A stretch of DNA of 64,000 nucleotides from Curvibacter sp. AEP1-3. Lineage in GTDB: Bacteria; Pseudomonadota; Gammaproteobacteria; Burkholderiales; Burkholderiaceae_C. Shown piece after piece: positions 35,070-43,881 of this stretch. Position 1 is the first letter of the stretch; the number at the start of each line of letters is the position of its first letter. Location of the stretch: the NCBI RefSeq assembly GCF_002163715.1, contig NZ_CP015698.1, forward strand, positions 1,488,001-1,552,000, read 5' to 3'. The translations under genes were made by a program, and so were the position numbers. A model generated the notes under the pieces. The model did no database searches. It was not told where the DNA came from and was given only the letters and a program-made list of their open reading frames with translations.

Positions 35070-36636
35070 GGGCCACCTCCACAGAGGCGGCTGCAGCTGC
35101 GCCGGCACCTTCCCACAATCCACTCATCCATTCCCCGATCTTTTCCACCGTAGCCTCCGCCACCGGCACGGACGGCGACAAGCGCCCGCGTGCGATGACA
35201 TGCAGCCGGTCGCTGACCTCAAACAATTCGTCGAGCTCTTCGCTCACCACCAGCACCGCGCAGCCGGCATCGCGCAGAGCCAGAATCTCGCCGCGGATCT
35301 GGGCTGCGGCCCCCACGTCCACGCCCCAGGTGGGCTGGGACACGATGAACAGCTTGGGCGCTGCATCGATCTCGCGGCCCACGATGAACTTCTGCAAATT
35401 GCCGCCGGAGAGCGAGCGCGCCGCAGCCGTCGGACCATTGGCCTTGACGTTGAAAGCCTTGATGATGCGCGCGGCATGGTCTTCCAACTGGCGCACCCGG
35501 ATCCAGCCGCCGGCAAATTTTGGTGCCGTGATGGACTCCGTGCGGGTCAGCAACATGTTCTGGGCCAGACTCAGTGTGGGTACCGCACCGCGCCCCAAAC
35601 GTTCTTCGGGCACAAAGTGCAGGCCCAACCTGCGCCGGCCGCCGGGGTGCATGGCGGACACGTCCACTTTGCCCATGGTGACGCTGCCCTTGGGTGCGCG
35701 CACATCTTCGCCGGACAGTGCGTACAGCAGTTCTTTCTGGCCATTGCCGGATACACCCGCAATGCCCACCACTTCACCCGCATGGACCGTGAGCGAAATG
35801 CCGTTCAAGTCCACGCCAAACTGATCCTCGCGGGCCAGACTCAGGCTTTTGACGGTGAGTACCGGCGAGCCGGCTTGTTGGGGGCGATGCTCCAACTGGG
35901 GTGGTTCTGCGCCGATCATCAAGCGGGACAGGGATGCGTTGGACTCTTCTGCCGGGTTGCACACCCCGGTGACCTTGCCGCCGCGCAGCACGGTGCAGGC
36001 ATTGCACAGCTCACGGATCTCATGCAATTTGTGCGAGATGTACAAAATGCTGCAGCCCTGCGAGGCCAGCTTTTTAAGCACCACAAACAGCTTCTCCACC
36101 GCCTGGGGTGTCAGCACCGAGGTGGGCTCATCCAGAATCAGCAACTGCGGGTTGGTCAGCAAGGCACGGATGATTTCCACCCGCTGCATCTCGCCCACGC
36201 TCAGGGTGTGCACCGGGCGGCTGGGGTCAATGTCCAGGCCGTATTCGGCCGCCTTGGCGGTGATGCTGGCGGTGACCTGCTCCAGGCTTTGCGCCTTGTC
36301 CAGACCCAGCCACACGTTCTCAGCCACGGTGATGGTGTCAAACAGGTTGAAGTGCTGGAACACCATGCTGATGCCCAAAGCCCGCGCCTCTTTAGGGTTG
36401 CGGATATTGGCGGGCTTGCCGTTGAACAGCACCTGGCCGGCATCGGGCTTGATGGACCCATAGATGATCTTCATCAAGGTGGACTTGCCGGCACCGTTTT
36501 CGCCCAGCACGGCATGGGTCTGGCCGGGCAGCACCATGAGCGATACGTCGCTATTGGCGATCACGCCGGGGTAGGCCTTGGTGATGCCGGTGAGTTGCAG
36601 CCGCGGCACGGCAGTCGGAGGCGAAGTGGATTCCAT
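35062..36636 (-). CDS. ABC transporter ATP-binding protein with two ATPase domains
   Basis: 524 residues, two ABC domains as in NupO/RbsA-type proteins. First: Walker A GENGAGKST, signature LSVGEMQRVEI, Walker B LLILDEPTSVL. Second (from about residue 265): VSGNGQKELL in place of Walker A (degenerate, no GKT), signature LSGGNLQKFIVGREI, and LFIVSQPTWGVDVG in place of Walker B. One active and one degenerate site is usual for the family. It drives uptake of the purine or nucleoside bound by the BMP receptor. Head of the transporter operon. Confidence 0.93.
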   Translation of the reverse strand: MESTSPPTAVPRLQLTGITKAYPGVIANSDVSLMVLPGQTHAVLGENGAGKSTLMKIIYGSIKPDAGQVLFNGKPANIRNPKEARALGISMVFQHFNLFDTITVAENVWLGLDKAQSLEQVTASITAKAAEYGLDIDPSRPVHTLSVGEMQRVEIIRALLTNPQLLILDEPTSVLTPQAVEKLFVVLKKLASQGCSILYISHKLHEIRELCNACTVLRGGKVTGVCNPAEESNASLSRLMIGAEPPQLEHRPQQAGSPVLTVKSLSLAREDQFGVDLNGISLTVHAGEVVGIAGVSGNGQKELLYALSGEDVRAPKGSVTMGKVDVSAMHPGGRRRLGLHFVPEERLGRGAVPTLSLAQNMLLTRTESITAPKFAGGWIRVRQLEDHAARIIKAFNVKANGPTAAARSLSGGNLQKFIVGREIDAAPKLFIVSQPTWGVDVGAAAQIRGEILALRDAGCAVLVVSEELDELFEVSDRLHVIARGRLSPSVPVAEATVEKIGEWMSGLWEGAGAAAAASVEVAHG

Positions 36637-36658
36637 ACAGGCGTGTTGTCTTCTTTAA

Positions 36659-37591
36659 TTATTCTTTTCGGAGCTCTGCGGCCACCGATTTGATGCGCTC
36701 ACGCAGCCACTTATTGGAAGCACTGGTGTGGGTGCGGGCATGCCAGAGCTGGTAGTACATCATGCGGGGAAACTCCACAGGGCAAGGCAATATTGTGACC
36801 GGCAGTGTGTCCACAAAACGTTCACAGTACTGACGGCCGGTAGTCAACACCAGCAAGGTTGATGCCACCATGCCCGGAATCAGGCTGAAATGCGGGCAAC
36901 GGGCAACGATGTGCCGTTGCAAGCCGAGAACGCTGAGGTGGTCATCGATCACGCCCTTGGCACCCGGATGGGTAGCGCCCGGTGCAATGTGCTCTGCTTC
37001 CAGCCACTGGGTCTGGTCCCAGCCGCGGCGCACGGCAGGGTGCTTGTTGGACACCAGACACACCACTTCGTCCCCGAAGAGGCGGCCCAGGTGCAGGTCA
37101 TCCGGGGGTTGTGGCCAGTTGCCGATCACCACATCGATATCGCCCTGCGCCAGCTGGGTGCGGTAATCGGCCGCGCCACTCAGGGGATGGATGTCGATTT
37201 CTGCCATCGGCGCCTTTTCCTTGATCTGGGCCACCAGACGGGGCAGAAACAAGGGGTCCAGGTAGTCGCTGGCTGCCAATCGGAACGTGTTGCGTGCCGA
37301 TTCCGGCTCGAAACCCCGCGCATCCGAGAACAACATCTCCGCGGCACGCAATATGCTGGCACTCGGCTCGAGCATGCGCAGCGCCGTCTCGGTGGGCACC
37401 ATGCCGGAGCCGGAGCGCACCAACAAGGGGTCGCCGGCAAAGTCCCGCAAGCGTTTGAGCGATGCGCTGACCGCCGGCTGGTGCATGCCCAGACGGATGG
37501 CGGCTTTCGAAACGCTGCGCTCGGTTAACACGGTATGAAGGACCCTGATCAAATGAAGGTCTATCTTGTCGAAAAGGGATTGGTCTCTCAT
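36659..37591 (-). CDS. LysR-type transcriptional regulator divergent from xdhAB
   Basis: 310 residues. N-terminal winged HTH at about 10-70 (HLIRVLHTVLTERSVSKAA, then LGMHQPAVSASLKRLR), followed by a LysR substrate-binding domain to about 300. It is divergently transcribed from xdhAB across an 85-base gap that holds a palindrome, the classic layout for a LysR regulator of the neighbouring operon. It is also the gene upstream of the purine ABC transporter. The inducer is likely a purine or urate-like compound (inference). Confidence 0.9.
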   Translation of the reverse strand: MRDQSLFDKIDLHLIRVLHTVLTERSVSKAAIRLGMHQPAVSASLKRLRDFAGDPLLVRSGSGMVPTETALRMLEPSASILRAAEMLFSDARGFEPESARNTFRLAASDYLDPLFLPRLVAQIKEKAPMAEIDIHPLSGAADYRTQLAQGDIDVVIGNWPQPPDDLHLGRLFGDEVVCLVSNKHPAVRRGWDQTQWLEAEHIAPGATHPGAKGVIDDHLSVLGLQRHIVARCPHFSLIPGMVASTLLVLTTGRQYCERFVDTLPVTILPCPVEFPRMMYYQLWHARTHTSASNKWLRERIKSVAAELRKE

Positions 37592-37610
37592 ACACAGCGT
37601 TCAATTGGAC

Positions 37611-37630
37611 CCATATGCTAATGCGTATGG
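37611..37630. promoter_or_regulatory. Palindrome in the lysR-xdhA intergenic region, candidate LysR operator
   Basis: Arms CCATATGC and GCGTATGG around TAAT (7 of 8 positions pair). It is located 20 bases from the lysR start and 47 from the xdhA start, as expected for a LysR box. Confidence 0.5.
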
Positions 37631-37676
37631 AAACGGAACAACACCCGGATTACCCTCCCGCACGAGGAAACACTCC

Positions 37677-39167
37677 ATGACCACCACTCCCCTGAAGTTT
37701 GTACGCCGCGGCGAAATCATCACGCTGCACGATGTTCCCCCCACCCGCACCCTGCTGGAGGTGCTGCGCGAAGACCTGCACTGCACGGGCACCAAAGAGG
37801 GCTGTAACGAAGGCGACTGCGGTGCCTGCACCGTGGTCGTGGGCGAATCCGTCAACGGCGAACTGCAGACCAAAGCGGTCAACAGCTGCATCAAGATGGC
37901 CCACAGCCTCAATGGCAAAGCACTGTGGACGGTAGAAGACATTGCCGCCGACGACGGGCGCTTGCACCCCGCACAGGAAGCCATGGTGCAGTGCCACGGC
38001 TCGCAATGCGGCTTTTGCACCCCCGGCTTTGTGATGAGCCTGTTTGACCTGTACCGGCAACACGCCCATGCCGGTGCCCCCATTACGCGGGACGACGCCC
38101 TGCACGCCCTGAGTGGGAATTTGTGCCGCTGCACCGGCTACCGCCCTATCCTGGATGCTGCCCAGACCATGCTGGGCCAACCCGCCGTGGACCTGCGCGA
38201 AGCCGAAACGCTATCAAAATTGGAGCTACTCGCGCAGGAGGGACGAGCGCCAGAGGCCGATTCTTCTTATGTTTCGCCCACCACCCTGCCCGGCTTGCTT
38301 GCGGCGCGGGCCCAGTACCCGCAAGCGCAAATCGTCGCTGGCTGCACCGACGTAGGCCTGTGGGTCACCAAGATGCACAAAGATTTCCCCCGCGTGCTGG
38401 ATGTGACCCAAGTGGCCGAGCTGCGGCGCGTGGAGCAGTACCCGCACCACATCGCCATAGGCGCCGCCGTCACCCTGACGGATGCGTTTGCCGCCCTGGT
38501 GGCCGACCGGTCGCAGTTGGCCACTTTTGCCAGCCGCTTTGCCGGCCTTCCGGTGCGCAACGCGGGCACGCTAGGCGGCAATGTGGCCAATGGCTCGCCC
38601 ATCGGGGACTCCATGCCGCTGCTGATTGCCCTGGGCGCCAGCGTGGTGCTGATGGCGTGGCGCGGCAAAGGCAACAAGGCTAAAGCGGTGCACCGCGAAC
38701 TGCGCCTTGAAGACCTCTACACCGGCTACCGCCAGAACGTCATGGCACCAGACGAAGTGCTGGCCTGGATCAAAGTGCCCAAAGCTGTACCCCACGAGCG
38801 GTCACGCGTCTACAAGATTTCCAAACGCTTTGAAGACGACATTTCTGCCGTCTGCCTCGCGCTGAACCTGCATATCGAAAGCGGCACAGTCACCCACGCC
38901 AGTATCGGGGTTGGAGGTGTGGCGGCCACGCCAGTGCGTGCGCTCAAGACACAAGCTGCCTTGCTGGGCAAACCCTGGAACCCCGCCACGGTGAAAGCTG
39001 CCAAGGACATCTTGCGAGCCGAGTTCAGCCCGATTTCCGACATGCGCGCCAGCAGTACCTACCGGGTGGAGGTGCTGGGCAACCTGCTGCAGCGCTACTG
39101 GCTGGAGAGCCAAGGCCTTACCGCCATCAATCTAGAGAGCTATGTGCCTGAAGGAGAAGCTGCATGA
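37677..39167 (+). CDS. xdhA: Xanthine dehydrogenase small subunit XdhA
   Basis: 496 residues starting MTTTPLKFVRRGEIITLHDV. Two 2Fe-2S clusters: plant-type CNEGDCGACTVV and the second set QCGFCTPGF with GNLCRCTGYRPIL (to about residue 170). The FAD domain follows, with IVAGCTDVGLWVTK and RNAGTLGGNVANGSPIGDSM. Oxidises hypoxanthine to xanthine and urate with XdhB. Residues ~178-195 (LSKLELLAQEGRAPEAD) in the linker between the FeS and FAD domains are encoded by a copy of the dispersed repeat. ATGA overlap with xdhB. Confidence 0.95.
   Translation: MTTTPLKFVRRGEIITLHDVPPTRTLLEVLREDLHCTGTKEGCNEGDCGACTVVVGESVNGELQTKAVNSCIKMAHSLNGKALWTVEDIAADDGRLHPAQEAMVQCHGSQCGFCTPGFVMSLFDLYRQHAHAGAPITRDDALHALSGNLCRCTGYRPILDAAQTMLGQPAVDLREAETLSKLELLAQEGRAPEADSSYVSPTTLPGLLAARAQYPQAQIVAGCTDVGLWVTKMHKDFPRVLDVTQVAELRRVEQYPHHIAIGAAVTLTDAFAALVADRSQLATFASRFAGLPVRNAGTLGGNVANGSPIGDSMPLLIALGASVVLMAWRGKGNKAKAVHRELRLEDLYTGYRQNVMAPDEVLAWIKVPKAVPHERSRVYKISKRFEDDISAVCLALNLHIESGTVTHASIGVGGVAATPVRALKTQAALLGKPWNPATVKAAKDILRAEFSPISDMRASSTYRVEVLGNLLQRYWLESQGLTAINLESYVPEGEAA
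38210..38260 (+). repeat. Dispersed ~55-bp repeat, in-frame copy inside xdhA
   Basis: GCTATCAAAATTGGAGCTAC, then TCGCGCAGGAGGGACGAGCG and CCAGAGGCCGATTC. It is in frame and encodes LSKLELLAQEGRAPEAD in the interdomain linker. It shares an 18-base identical start with the copy in xdhB. Confidence 0.8.
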
Positions 39168-41548
39168 GCGCCACACCCTTCAACCCGTCTTTGACTCCCA
39201 CCCTCTCCCCCGAGGTGGCCGCCGCCGTGCCCACTCCCCGTGGCCCGGCCGCCGGCGTCAATCAGTTCCATGAGAGCGCCGTGGCCCAAGTGGCCGGCGC
39301 GGTGCACTACATCGACGACCTGCCCGAGGTGCGCGGCACCCTGTATGCCGCGCCCATTCTTTCCACCCATGCGCACGGCAAGCTGCTGGGCGTGGACAGC
39401 ACGGCCGCACGCGCCATGCCCGGCGTGGTGGACGTGGTGCTGGCGGAAGACATTCCCGGCGACCCCATGTTGGCCGCCTTTGCCGGCGACGAGCCGGTGT
39501 TTGCCTTGGACACCGTGCAGTTCGTGGGCCAGGTGGTGGGCGTGGTGCTTGCCAAAACAGTGATGCAGGCCCGCCATGCCGCCCGGAAAGTGCAACTCAA
39601 GATCGAGCCCTTGCCGGCCATCCTGTCGGTGCAGGAGTCCATCCGCGCCCAAAGCTTTGTGCTGCCGCCGGTCAACGTGCGACGCGGTGATGCGGATGCG
39701 GCCCTGAAAAGCGCGCCCCACACCCTACACGGCACGCTGGAAGTCGGCGGGCAGGAACACTTTTACCTGGAAGGCCAGATTGCCTACGTGCTCCCGCAAG
39801 AGCAGAACCAGTGGGTGGTCTACAGCAGCACCCAGCACCCCGGCGAAGTGCAGCACTGGGTGAGCCACGCATTGGGCATCGACAACCACGCCGTCAAGGT
39901 GGAATGCAGGCGCATGGGCGGCGGCTTCGGCGGCAAGGAAACACAGGCCGGCCATCTGGCCGTCTGGGCGGCCATTGCAGCTGCCAAAAACCGCTGCGCC
40001 GTGAAGCTGCGGCTGGACCGGGACGACGACTTTATGGTCACCGGAAAGCGCCACCCCTTTGCGTATGAATACAGCGTGGGCTTTGACGATACCGGCCGCC
40101 TGACCGCCCTCAAACTGCAAATGGCTGTTAACTGCGGCTTCAGCGCCGACCTGTCCGGCCCGGTGGCGGACCGCGCCATTTTCCACACCGACAACGCCTA
40201 CTACCTGCAGGATGTAGACATCACCTCCTACCGCTGCAAAACCAACACCCAGAGCCACACCGCCTTCCGCGGCTTCGGTGGCCCGCAGGGCGTGGTGCTG
40301 ATTGAAGCCGTCATGGGCGACATTGCCCGTGCCTTGCAGATGGACCCGCTGGATGTGCGCATGCGCAACCTCTACAGCGACGAGGCCATCCCCGGCACTG
40401 ATACCACCAATCCCATCCGCCGCGACACCACCCACTACCAGATGAAGGTGGAAGACAACATCCTCCAGCCTTTGCTATCAAAATTGGAGCTTTCCGCGCA
40501 GTACCGACGGCGGGTAGAGGTAATTTCGGCATGGAACCAGACCAGCCCGGTGCTCAAGCGCGGCATCGCCATCACGCCGGTCAAGTTCGGCATCAGCTTT
40601 ACGGCGACGCTGTTTAACCAAGCTGGCGCGCTGGTGCATGTGTACACCGACGGAAGCGTGCAGGTGAACCATGGCGGCGCCGAGATGGGTCAGGGCCTGA
40701 ATACCAAGGTCGCCCAGATCGTGGCGGACGAATTGGGCATTCCCTTCACCCGGGTGCTCAGCACTGCCAGCGACACCAGCAAAGTGCCGAATGCTTCGGC
40801 CACTGCAGCCAGTGCGGGTACCGACCTCAACGGCCGCGCGGCCCAGTTTGCCGCCCGCAACGTGCGCGACAACCTGGCCGCCTTTGTGGCCGGGCTCGAT
40901 GGCTGCGGTGCAGGGGCCGTGCGCTTCAAGCATGGAGAAGTGTTCTCGCCCACCGCCACCCGCAGCTTCGACGACGTGGTGAAAATGGCCTATGCCAACC
41001 GCATCCAGCTCTGGAGCGACGGCTTTTATCGCACGCCCAAGATCCACTACGACAAGACGACGCTGACCGGCCGGCCGTTCTACTATTTCGCTTATGGTGC
41101 AGCGTGCACCGAAGTGGTGATCGACACCCTGACCGGCGAAAGCAAGGTGCTCAAAGTGGACATCCTTCACGACGTGGGCCGCAGCATCAACCCCGCTATC
41201 GACGTGGGGCAAATTGAAGGCGCTTTTGTGCAGGGCATGGGCTGGCTCACCACGGAGCAACTGGTCTGGAACGACAAGGGTTACCTCAGCACCCACGCGC
41301 CCAGCACCTACAAAATCCCCACCGCGGCGGATGTGCCCGAGCACTTCAAGGTGGACCTCTGGCACGAACCCAACCGCGAAGACAACGTGTTCGGCAGCAA
41401 GGCCGTAGGCGAGCCACCTTTCATGCTGGGCATCAGCGTGTTTGAAGCATTGCGCGATGCGGTAGCCCAAGCCAAAGGCCCGGGTGCCGCCGTGCAACTC
41501 ACGGCGCCGGCCACGGCTGAGAATGTGTTGAAAGCGCTCAAGGACTGA
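39164..41548 (+). CDS. xdhB: Xanthine dehydrogenase large (molybdopterin) subunit XdhB
   Basis: 794 residues, near the usual length. Molybdopterin-binding motifs: FYLEGQIAYV, GGGFGGKETQ, AFRGFGGPQG, NHGGAEMGQGLNTK, and the active-site Glu in GEPPFMLG. It forms the catalytic partner of XdhA; cofactor sulfuration needs XdhC, encoded 20 kb away. Residues ~437-452 (LSKLELSAQYRRRVEV) are encoded by a repeat copy yet align with the family without obvious extra length. It is convergent with a Crp-type regulator. Confidence 0.95.
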   Translation: MSATPFNPSLTPTLSPEVAAAVPTPRGPAAGVNQFHESAVAQVAGAVHYIDDLPEVRGTLYAAPILSTHAHGKLLGVDSTAARAMPGVVDVVLAEDIPGDPMLAAFAGDEPVFALDTVQFVGQVVGVVLAKTVMQARHAARKVQLKIEPLPAILSVQESIRAQSFVLPPVNVRRGDADAALKSAPHTLHGTLEVGGQEHFYLEGQIAYVLPQEQNQWVVYSSTQHPGEVQHWVSHALGIDNHAVKVECRRMGGGFGGKETQAGHLAVWAAIAAAKNRCAVKLRLDRDDDFMVTGKRHPFAYEYSVGFDDTGRLTALKLQMAVNCGFSADLSGPVADRAIFHTDNAYYLQDVDITSYRCKTNTQSHTAFRGFGGPQGVVLIEAVMGDIARALQMDPLDVRMRNLYSDEAIPGTDTTNPIRRDTTHYQMKVEDNILQPLLSKLELSAQYRRRVEVISAWNQTSPVLKRGIAITPVKFGISFTATLFNQAGALVHVYTDGSVQVNHGGAEMGQGLNTKVAQIVADELGIPFTRVLSTASDTSKVPNASATAASAGTDLNGRAAQFAARNVRDNLAAFVAGLDGCGAGAVRFKHGEVFSPTATRSFDDVVKMAYANRIQLWSDGFYRTPKIHYDKTTLTGRPFYYFAYGAACTEVVIDTLTGESKVLKVDILHDVGRSINPAIDVGQIEGAFVQGMGWLTTEQLVWNDKGYLSTHAPSTYKIPTAADVPEHFKVDLWHEPNREDNVFGSKAVGEPPFMLGISVFEALRDAVAQAKGPGAAVQLTAPATAENVLKALKD
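40474..40520 (+). repeat. Dispersed ~55-bp repeat, in-frame copy inside xdhB
   Basis: GCTATCAAAATTGGAGCT is identical to the copy in xdhA over 18 bases, then CCGCGCAGTACCGACGG and GGTAGAGG follow the pattern. It uses the same reading frame as the xdhA copy. Confidence 0.7.
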
Positions 41549-41565
41549 GCGCCTACAGGGTGGAA

Positions 41566-42219
41566 CTACACCCCGGCCAGCGAACGCAAACCGCCGGGGT
41601 CCACCAGATTCACCGTGCGGCCTGAGCCGCTGATGAGGCTGCGTTCCCGCAGGTGGCGCAGGACGCGGGAGAGCGTCTCGGGTGCAATGCCCAGTTGGGC
41701 AGCGATCAGGCGTTTGCGCTGTTGCAGCTGCACCGCGCAACCGCCCTTGTCATTCGACTCAGCATGTTGCAGCAGCCATTCGGCACAGCGCGCCTCGGCC
41801 CCCTTGGCCAAGCGGCTCACTGCCAGTTCGGTTTGCTCGCGGTGCGCCTGCGCCACGCCGGTGAGCATGGTGGTGCTGAGTTGGCGGTTGGCAGCCAAGG
41901 CCGCCTGAAAATCCGCCATGGGAATGCGGCGCAGCACCACATCGGTCTGGGCCACCACATCCATGGCAGCCGGCATTTCCAGCACGGCGGCCGTGGGGTC
42001 TACCCAGCCGGGCCCTTGCATCTGGCCGAGCTGGTGCTCCAGCAGTTCATCCCGGTTACCCGGGGTACCGCTGATTCCGAAGATGACGCGCCCGCTTTCC
42101 AGATACCAGGCTGCGGCAGTCGCATCACCGCGCCGCAGCAACACGCTGCCAGCGACCCGGCGCTCGGGGTTGCTGTGGGTCAAAAGCGATTGAATTGCGG
42201 TAGGTACAGGTGCCAACAT
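41566..42219 (-). CDS. Crp/Fnr-family transcriptional regulator
   Basis: 217 residues from ATG 42219 (a GTG three codons earlier is also possible). An N-terminal cyclic-nucleotide-like beta roll (VLLRRGDATAAAWYLESGRV), a dimerisation helix (about 118-155) and a C-terminal HTH_Crp (IAAQLGIAPETLSRVLRHLRE). There are no N-terminal cysteines for an FeS cluster, so it is not a true FNR oxygen sensor; the cAMP-binding residues are also not well kept. It follows the glycerate kinase gene, reading in the same direction. The signal is unknown. Confidence 0.85.
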   Translation of the reverse strand: MLAPVPTAIQSLLTHSNPERRVAGSVLLRRGDATAAAWYLESGRVIFGISGTPGNRDELLEHQLGQMQGPGWVDPTAAVLEMPAAMDVVAQTDVVLRRIPMADFQAALAANRQLSTTMLTGVAQAHREQTELAVSRLAKGAEARCAEWLLQHAESNDKGGCAVQLQQRKRLIAAQLGIAPETLSRVLRHLRERSLISGSGRTVNLVDPGGLRSLAGV

Positions 42220-42302
42220 GGACTTCACTGTGCCCGCCGCTGGCAGTCGCCGCCTTGAGACAGATCAAACTTTCGCGTGCCCGACCGCAGGGCTTGCGCC
42301 GT

Positions 42303-43703
42303 TTACAACACCAGAATTGCCCGGAAGTCGTTCACGTTGGTGTGCGTGGGGCCGGTGGTGAACAGGTCCCCCAGCGGCTGGAAGAAGCCCACCGCGTCAT
42401 TGCGGTCCAGGCAGTCGCTCAGGGAAACGCCGGCTGCCGCTGCGCGCGCCAGGGTGTCCGGGGCGACCAGCGCACCGGCGTTGTCTTCTACCCCGTCAAT
42501 GCCATCGGTGTCGGCGGCCAGCGCCCACACCTTGGGCTGCGCTTGCAGCCCGAGAGCCAGCCCCATGCAGAACTCACCGGCCCGTCCGCCGCGACCTTTT
42601 GCTGCGCCCTCTCGACGCGGGCGCACGGTGACCGTCGTTTCGCCGCCGCTCAGAATCACACAAGGCTTGGCAAAGGGTTGCACGGCGGAAGCCGGTTTGA
42701 GCGAGGCGGTACGCGCCAAGGCGGCGTGCACCTTGCCCACTTCGCGGGACTCGCCTTCGAGCTCATCGCTGAGGATGTAGGCATGCAAGCCCATGCTGCG
42801 GGCCAGATCGGCGGCAGCTTCGAGCGACTGCTGGGGCGTGGCGATCAGGTGCACTGTGTTGTTGGCAAACACGGCATCGCCGGGCTTGGGCGTTTCCAAT
42901 ACACCGGACTCCAGCGCTTTGAGCACGAAATCGGCCTCCAGCGCTGATGCATCCTGCGCGAGGCGCTTCAAAATTGATAGCGCGTCCGCACAGGTGGTGG
43001 GGTCCGGCACCGTGGGGCCGCTGGCGATGACGCTGGGGTCGTCGCCCGGTACATCACTGATCAGCAGCGTCACCACTTTGGCGGGGTAGCAGGCTGCGGC
43101 CAAGCGACCGCCCTTGATGGCGGACAGGTGCTTGCGCACGCAGTTCATCTCCTGAATGCTGGCGCCGCTCTCCAGCAAGAGCTTGTTGATGCGCTGCTTG
43201 AGCTCGAGGCTGATGCCACCCTGCACGCCGTCCACCTCCCACTGCGCAGGCAACGTCAGCAAGGATGAGCCGCCGCCGGAGATCAGGCAAATCACCAAAT
43301 CGTCCTCGGTGAGCCCTTCGGTCAAGGCCAGGATGCGTTGGGCTGCGGCCAAGCCAGCAGCGTCAGGCACCGGGTGGGCGGCCTCTACCACTTCAATGCG
43401 GGCTGGCGCTGCGTCTGCCGGTAGCGGCGGGGTGTGGTCGTAGCGGGTAACTACCAGACCCGACATCGGCAGGTCTTGGGGCCACAGCGCGTCCAGCGCA
43501 TGGGCCATGGCGCCACCGGCTTTGCCTGCGCCCAGCACCAGCGTGCGCCCCTTGGGCGGCTCAGGCAGGTAGTGGTTGAGCGTATGCGCGGGTAGCGCCT
43601 GGCGCACTGCGGCCCAGTACAGCTGGCTCAGCAACTCGCGCGGGGCAATGTCAGAGAAATGCGCAGGGGCTTGGGGATGGGTTTCAGTACTTGGCATGTT
43701 CAT
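42303..43703 (-). CDS. gckA: Glycerate 2-kinase (MOFRL family)
   Basis: 466 residues from ATG 43703. GAGKAGGAMAHAL, LISGGGSSLLTLP, ISDVPGDDPSVIASGPT, and the C-terminal MOFRL block with ILSGGETTVTV and ADTDGIDG identify the family of GckA/TtuD enzymes, which phosphorylate D-glycerate to 2-phosphoglycerate (older annotation: hydroxypyruvate reductase). It would take glycerate from both allantoin/glyoxylate and galactarate breakdown. Residues ~241-258 are encoded by a repeat copy. It is divergent from the 8-oxoguanine deaminase gene. Confidence 0.9.
   Translation of the reverse strand: MNMPSTETHPQAPAHFSDIAPRELLSQLYWAAVRQALPAHTLNHYLPEPPKGRTLVLGAGKAGGAMAHALDALWPQDLPMSGLVVTRYDHTPPLPADAAPARIEVVEAAHPVPDAAGLAAAQRILALTEGLTEDDLVICLISGGGSSLLTLPAQWEVDGVQGGISLELKQRINKLLLESGASIQEMNCVRKHLSAIKGGRLAAACYPAKVVTLLISDVPGDDPSVIASGPTVPDPTTCADALSILKRLAQDASALEADFVLKALESGVLETPKPGDAVFANNTVHLIATPQQSLEAAADLARSMGLHAYILSDELEGESREVGKVHAALARTASLKPASAVQPFAKPCVILSGGETTVTVRPRREGAAKGRGGRAGEFCMGLALGLQAQPKVWALAADTDGIDGVEDNAGALVAPDTLARAAAAGVSLSDCLDRNDAVGFFQPLGDLFTTGPTHTNVNDFRAILVL
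42928..42981 (-). repeat. Dispersed ~55-bp repeat, in-frame copy inside gckA
   Basis: On the minus strand GCTATCAATTTTGAAGCGCC, then TCGCGCAGGATGCATCAGCG and CTGGAGGCCGATTT. It encodes LSILKRLAQDASALEADF, in the same frame as the xdhA copy (LSKLELLAQ...EAD). Confidence 0.7.
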
Positions 43704-43881
43704 CGCTTGATGCAAAAGTAAATGGGGCAAAATTCAGGGGCGCACTGCGCAACAGCACAGCCCGGGATGCTCGGCAACGTGGTGCTCGCCTCTGGCAGCC
43801 AATCTGGCCTGCCAGCGGGATTCGGCCTCGACAGGAGCCACCTTTGCCGGTGGGAGACTTGTTTGACGGAGAAACACATTC
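43704..43881 (+). promoter_or_regulatory. Divergent gckA / 8-oxoguanine deaminase promoter region with potential structured leader
   Basis: 178 bases. Three good hairpins can form in the rightward transcript: GCGCA/TGCGC at 43740-43750, CTGGCAG/CTGCCAG at 43792-43815 and CCACC/GGTGG at 43838-43853, the last one close to the deaminase start at 43882. This density of structure suggests a cis-regulatory leader, but it matches no riboswitch class I can name from sequence. A GACGGAGAAA ribosome-binding region lies upstream of the ATG. Confidence 0.4.

Noticed and set aside
35023..36693. Long open frame on the plus strand opposite the ABC ATPase gene
   Set aside because: It is the antisense of a clearly conserved gene; long antisense frames are expected in GC-rich DNA and its translation resembles no family.
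40478..41740. 420-codon minus-strand frame opposite xdhB
   Set aside because: Antisense to conserved molybdopterin motifs; no ribosome-binding site or domain.
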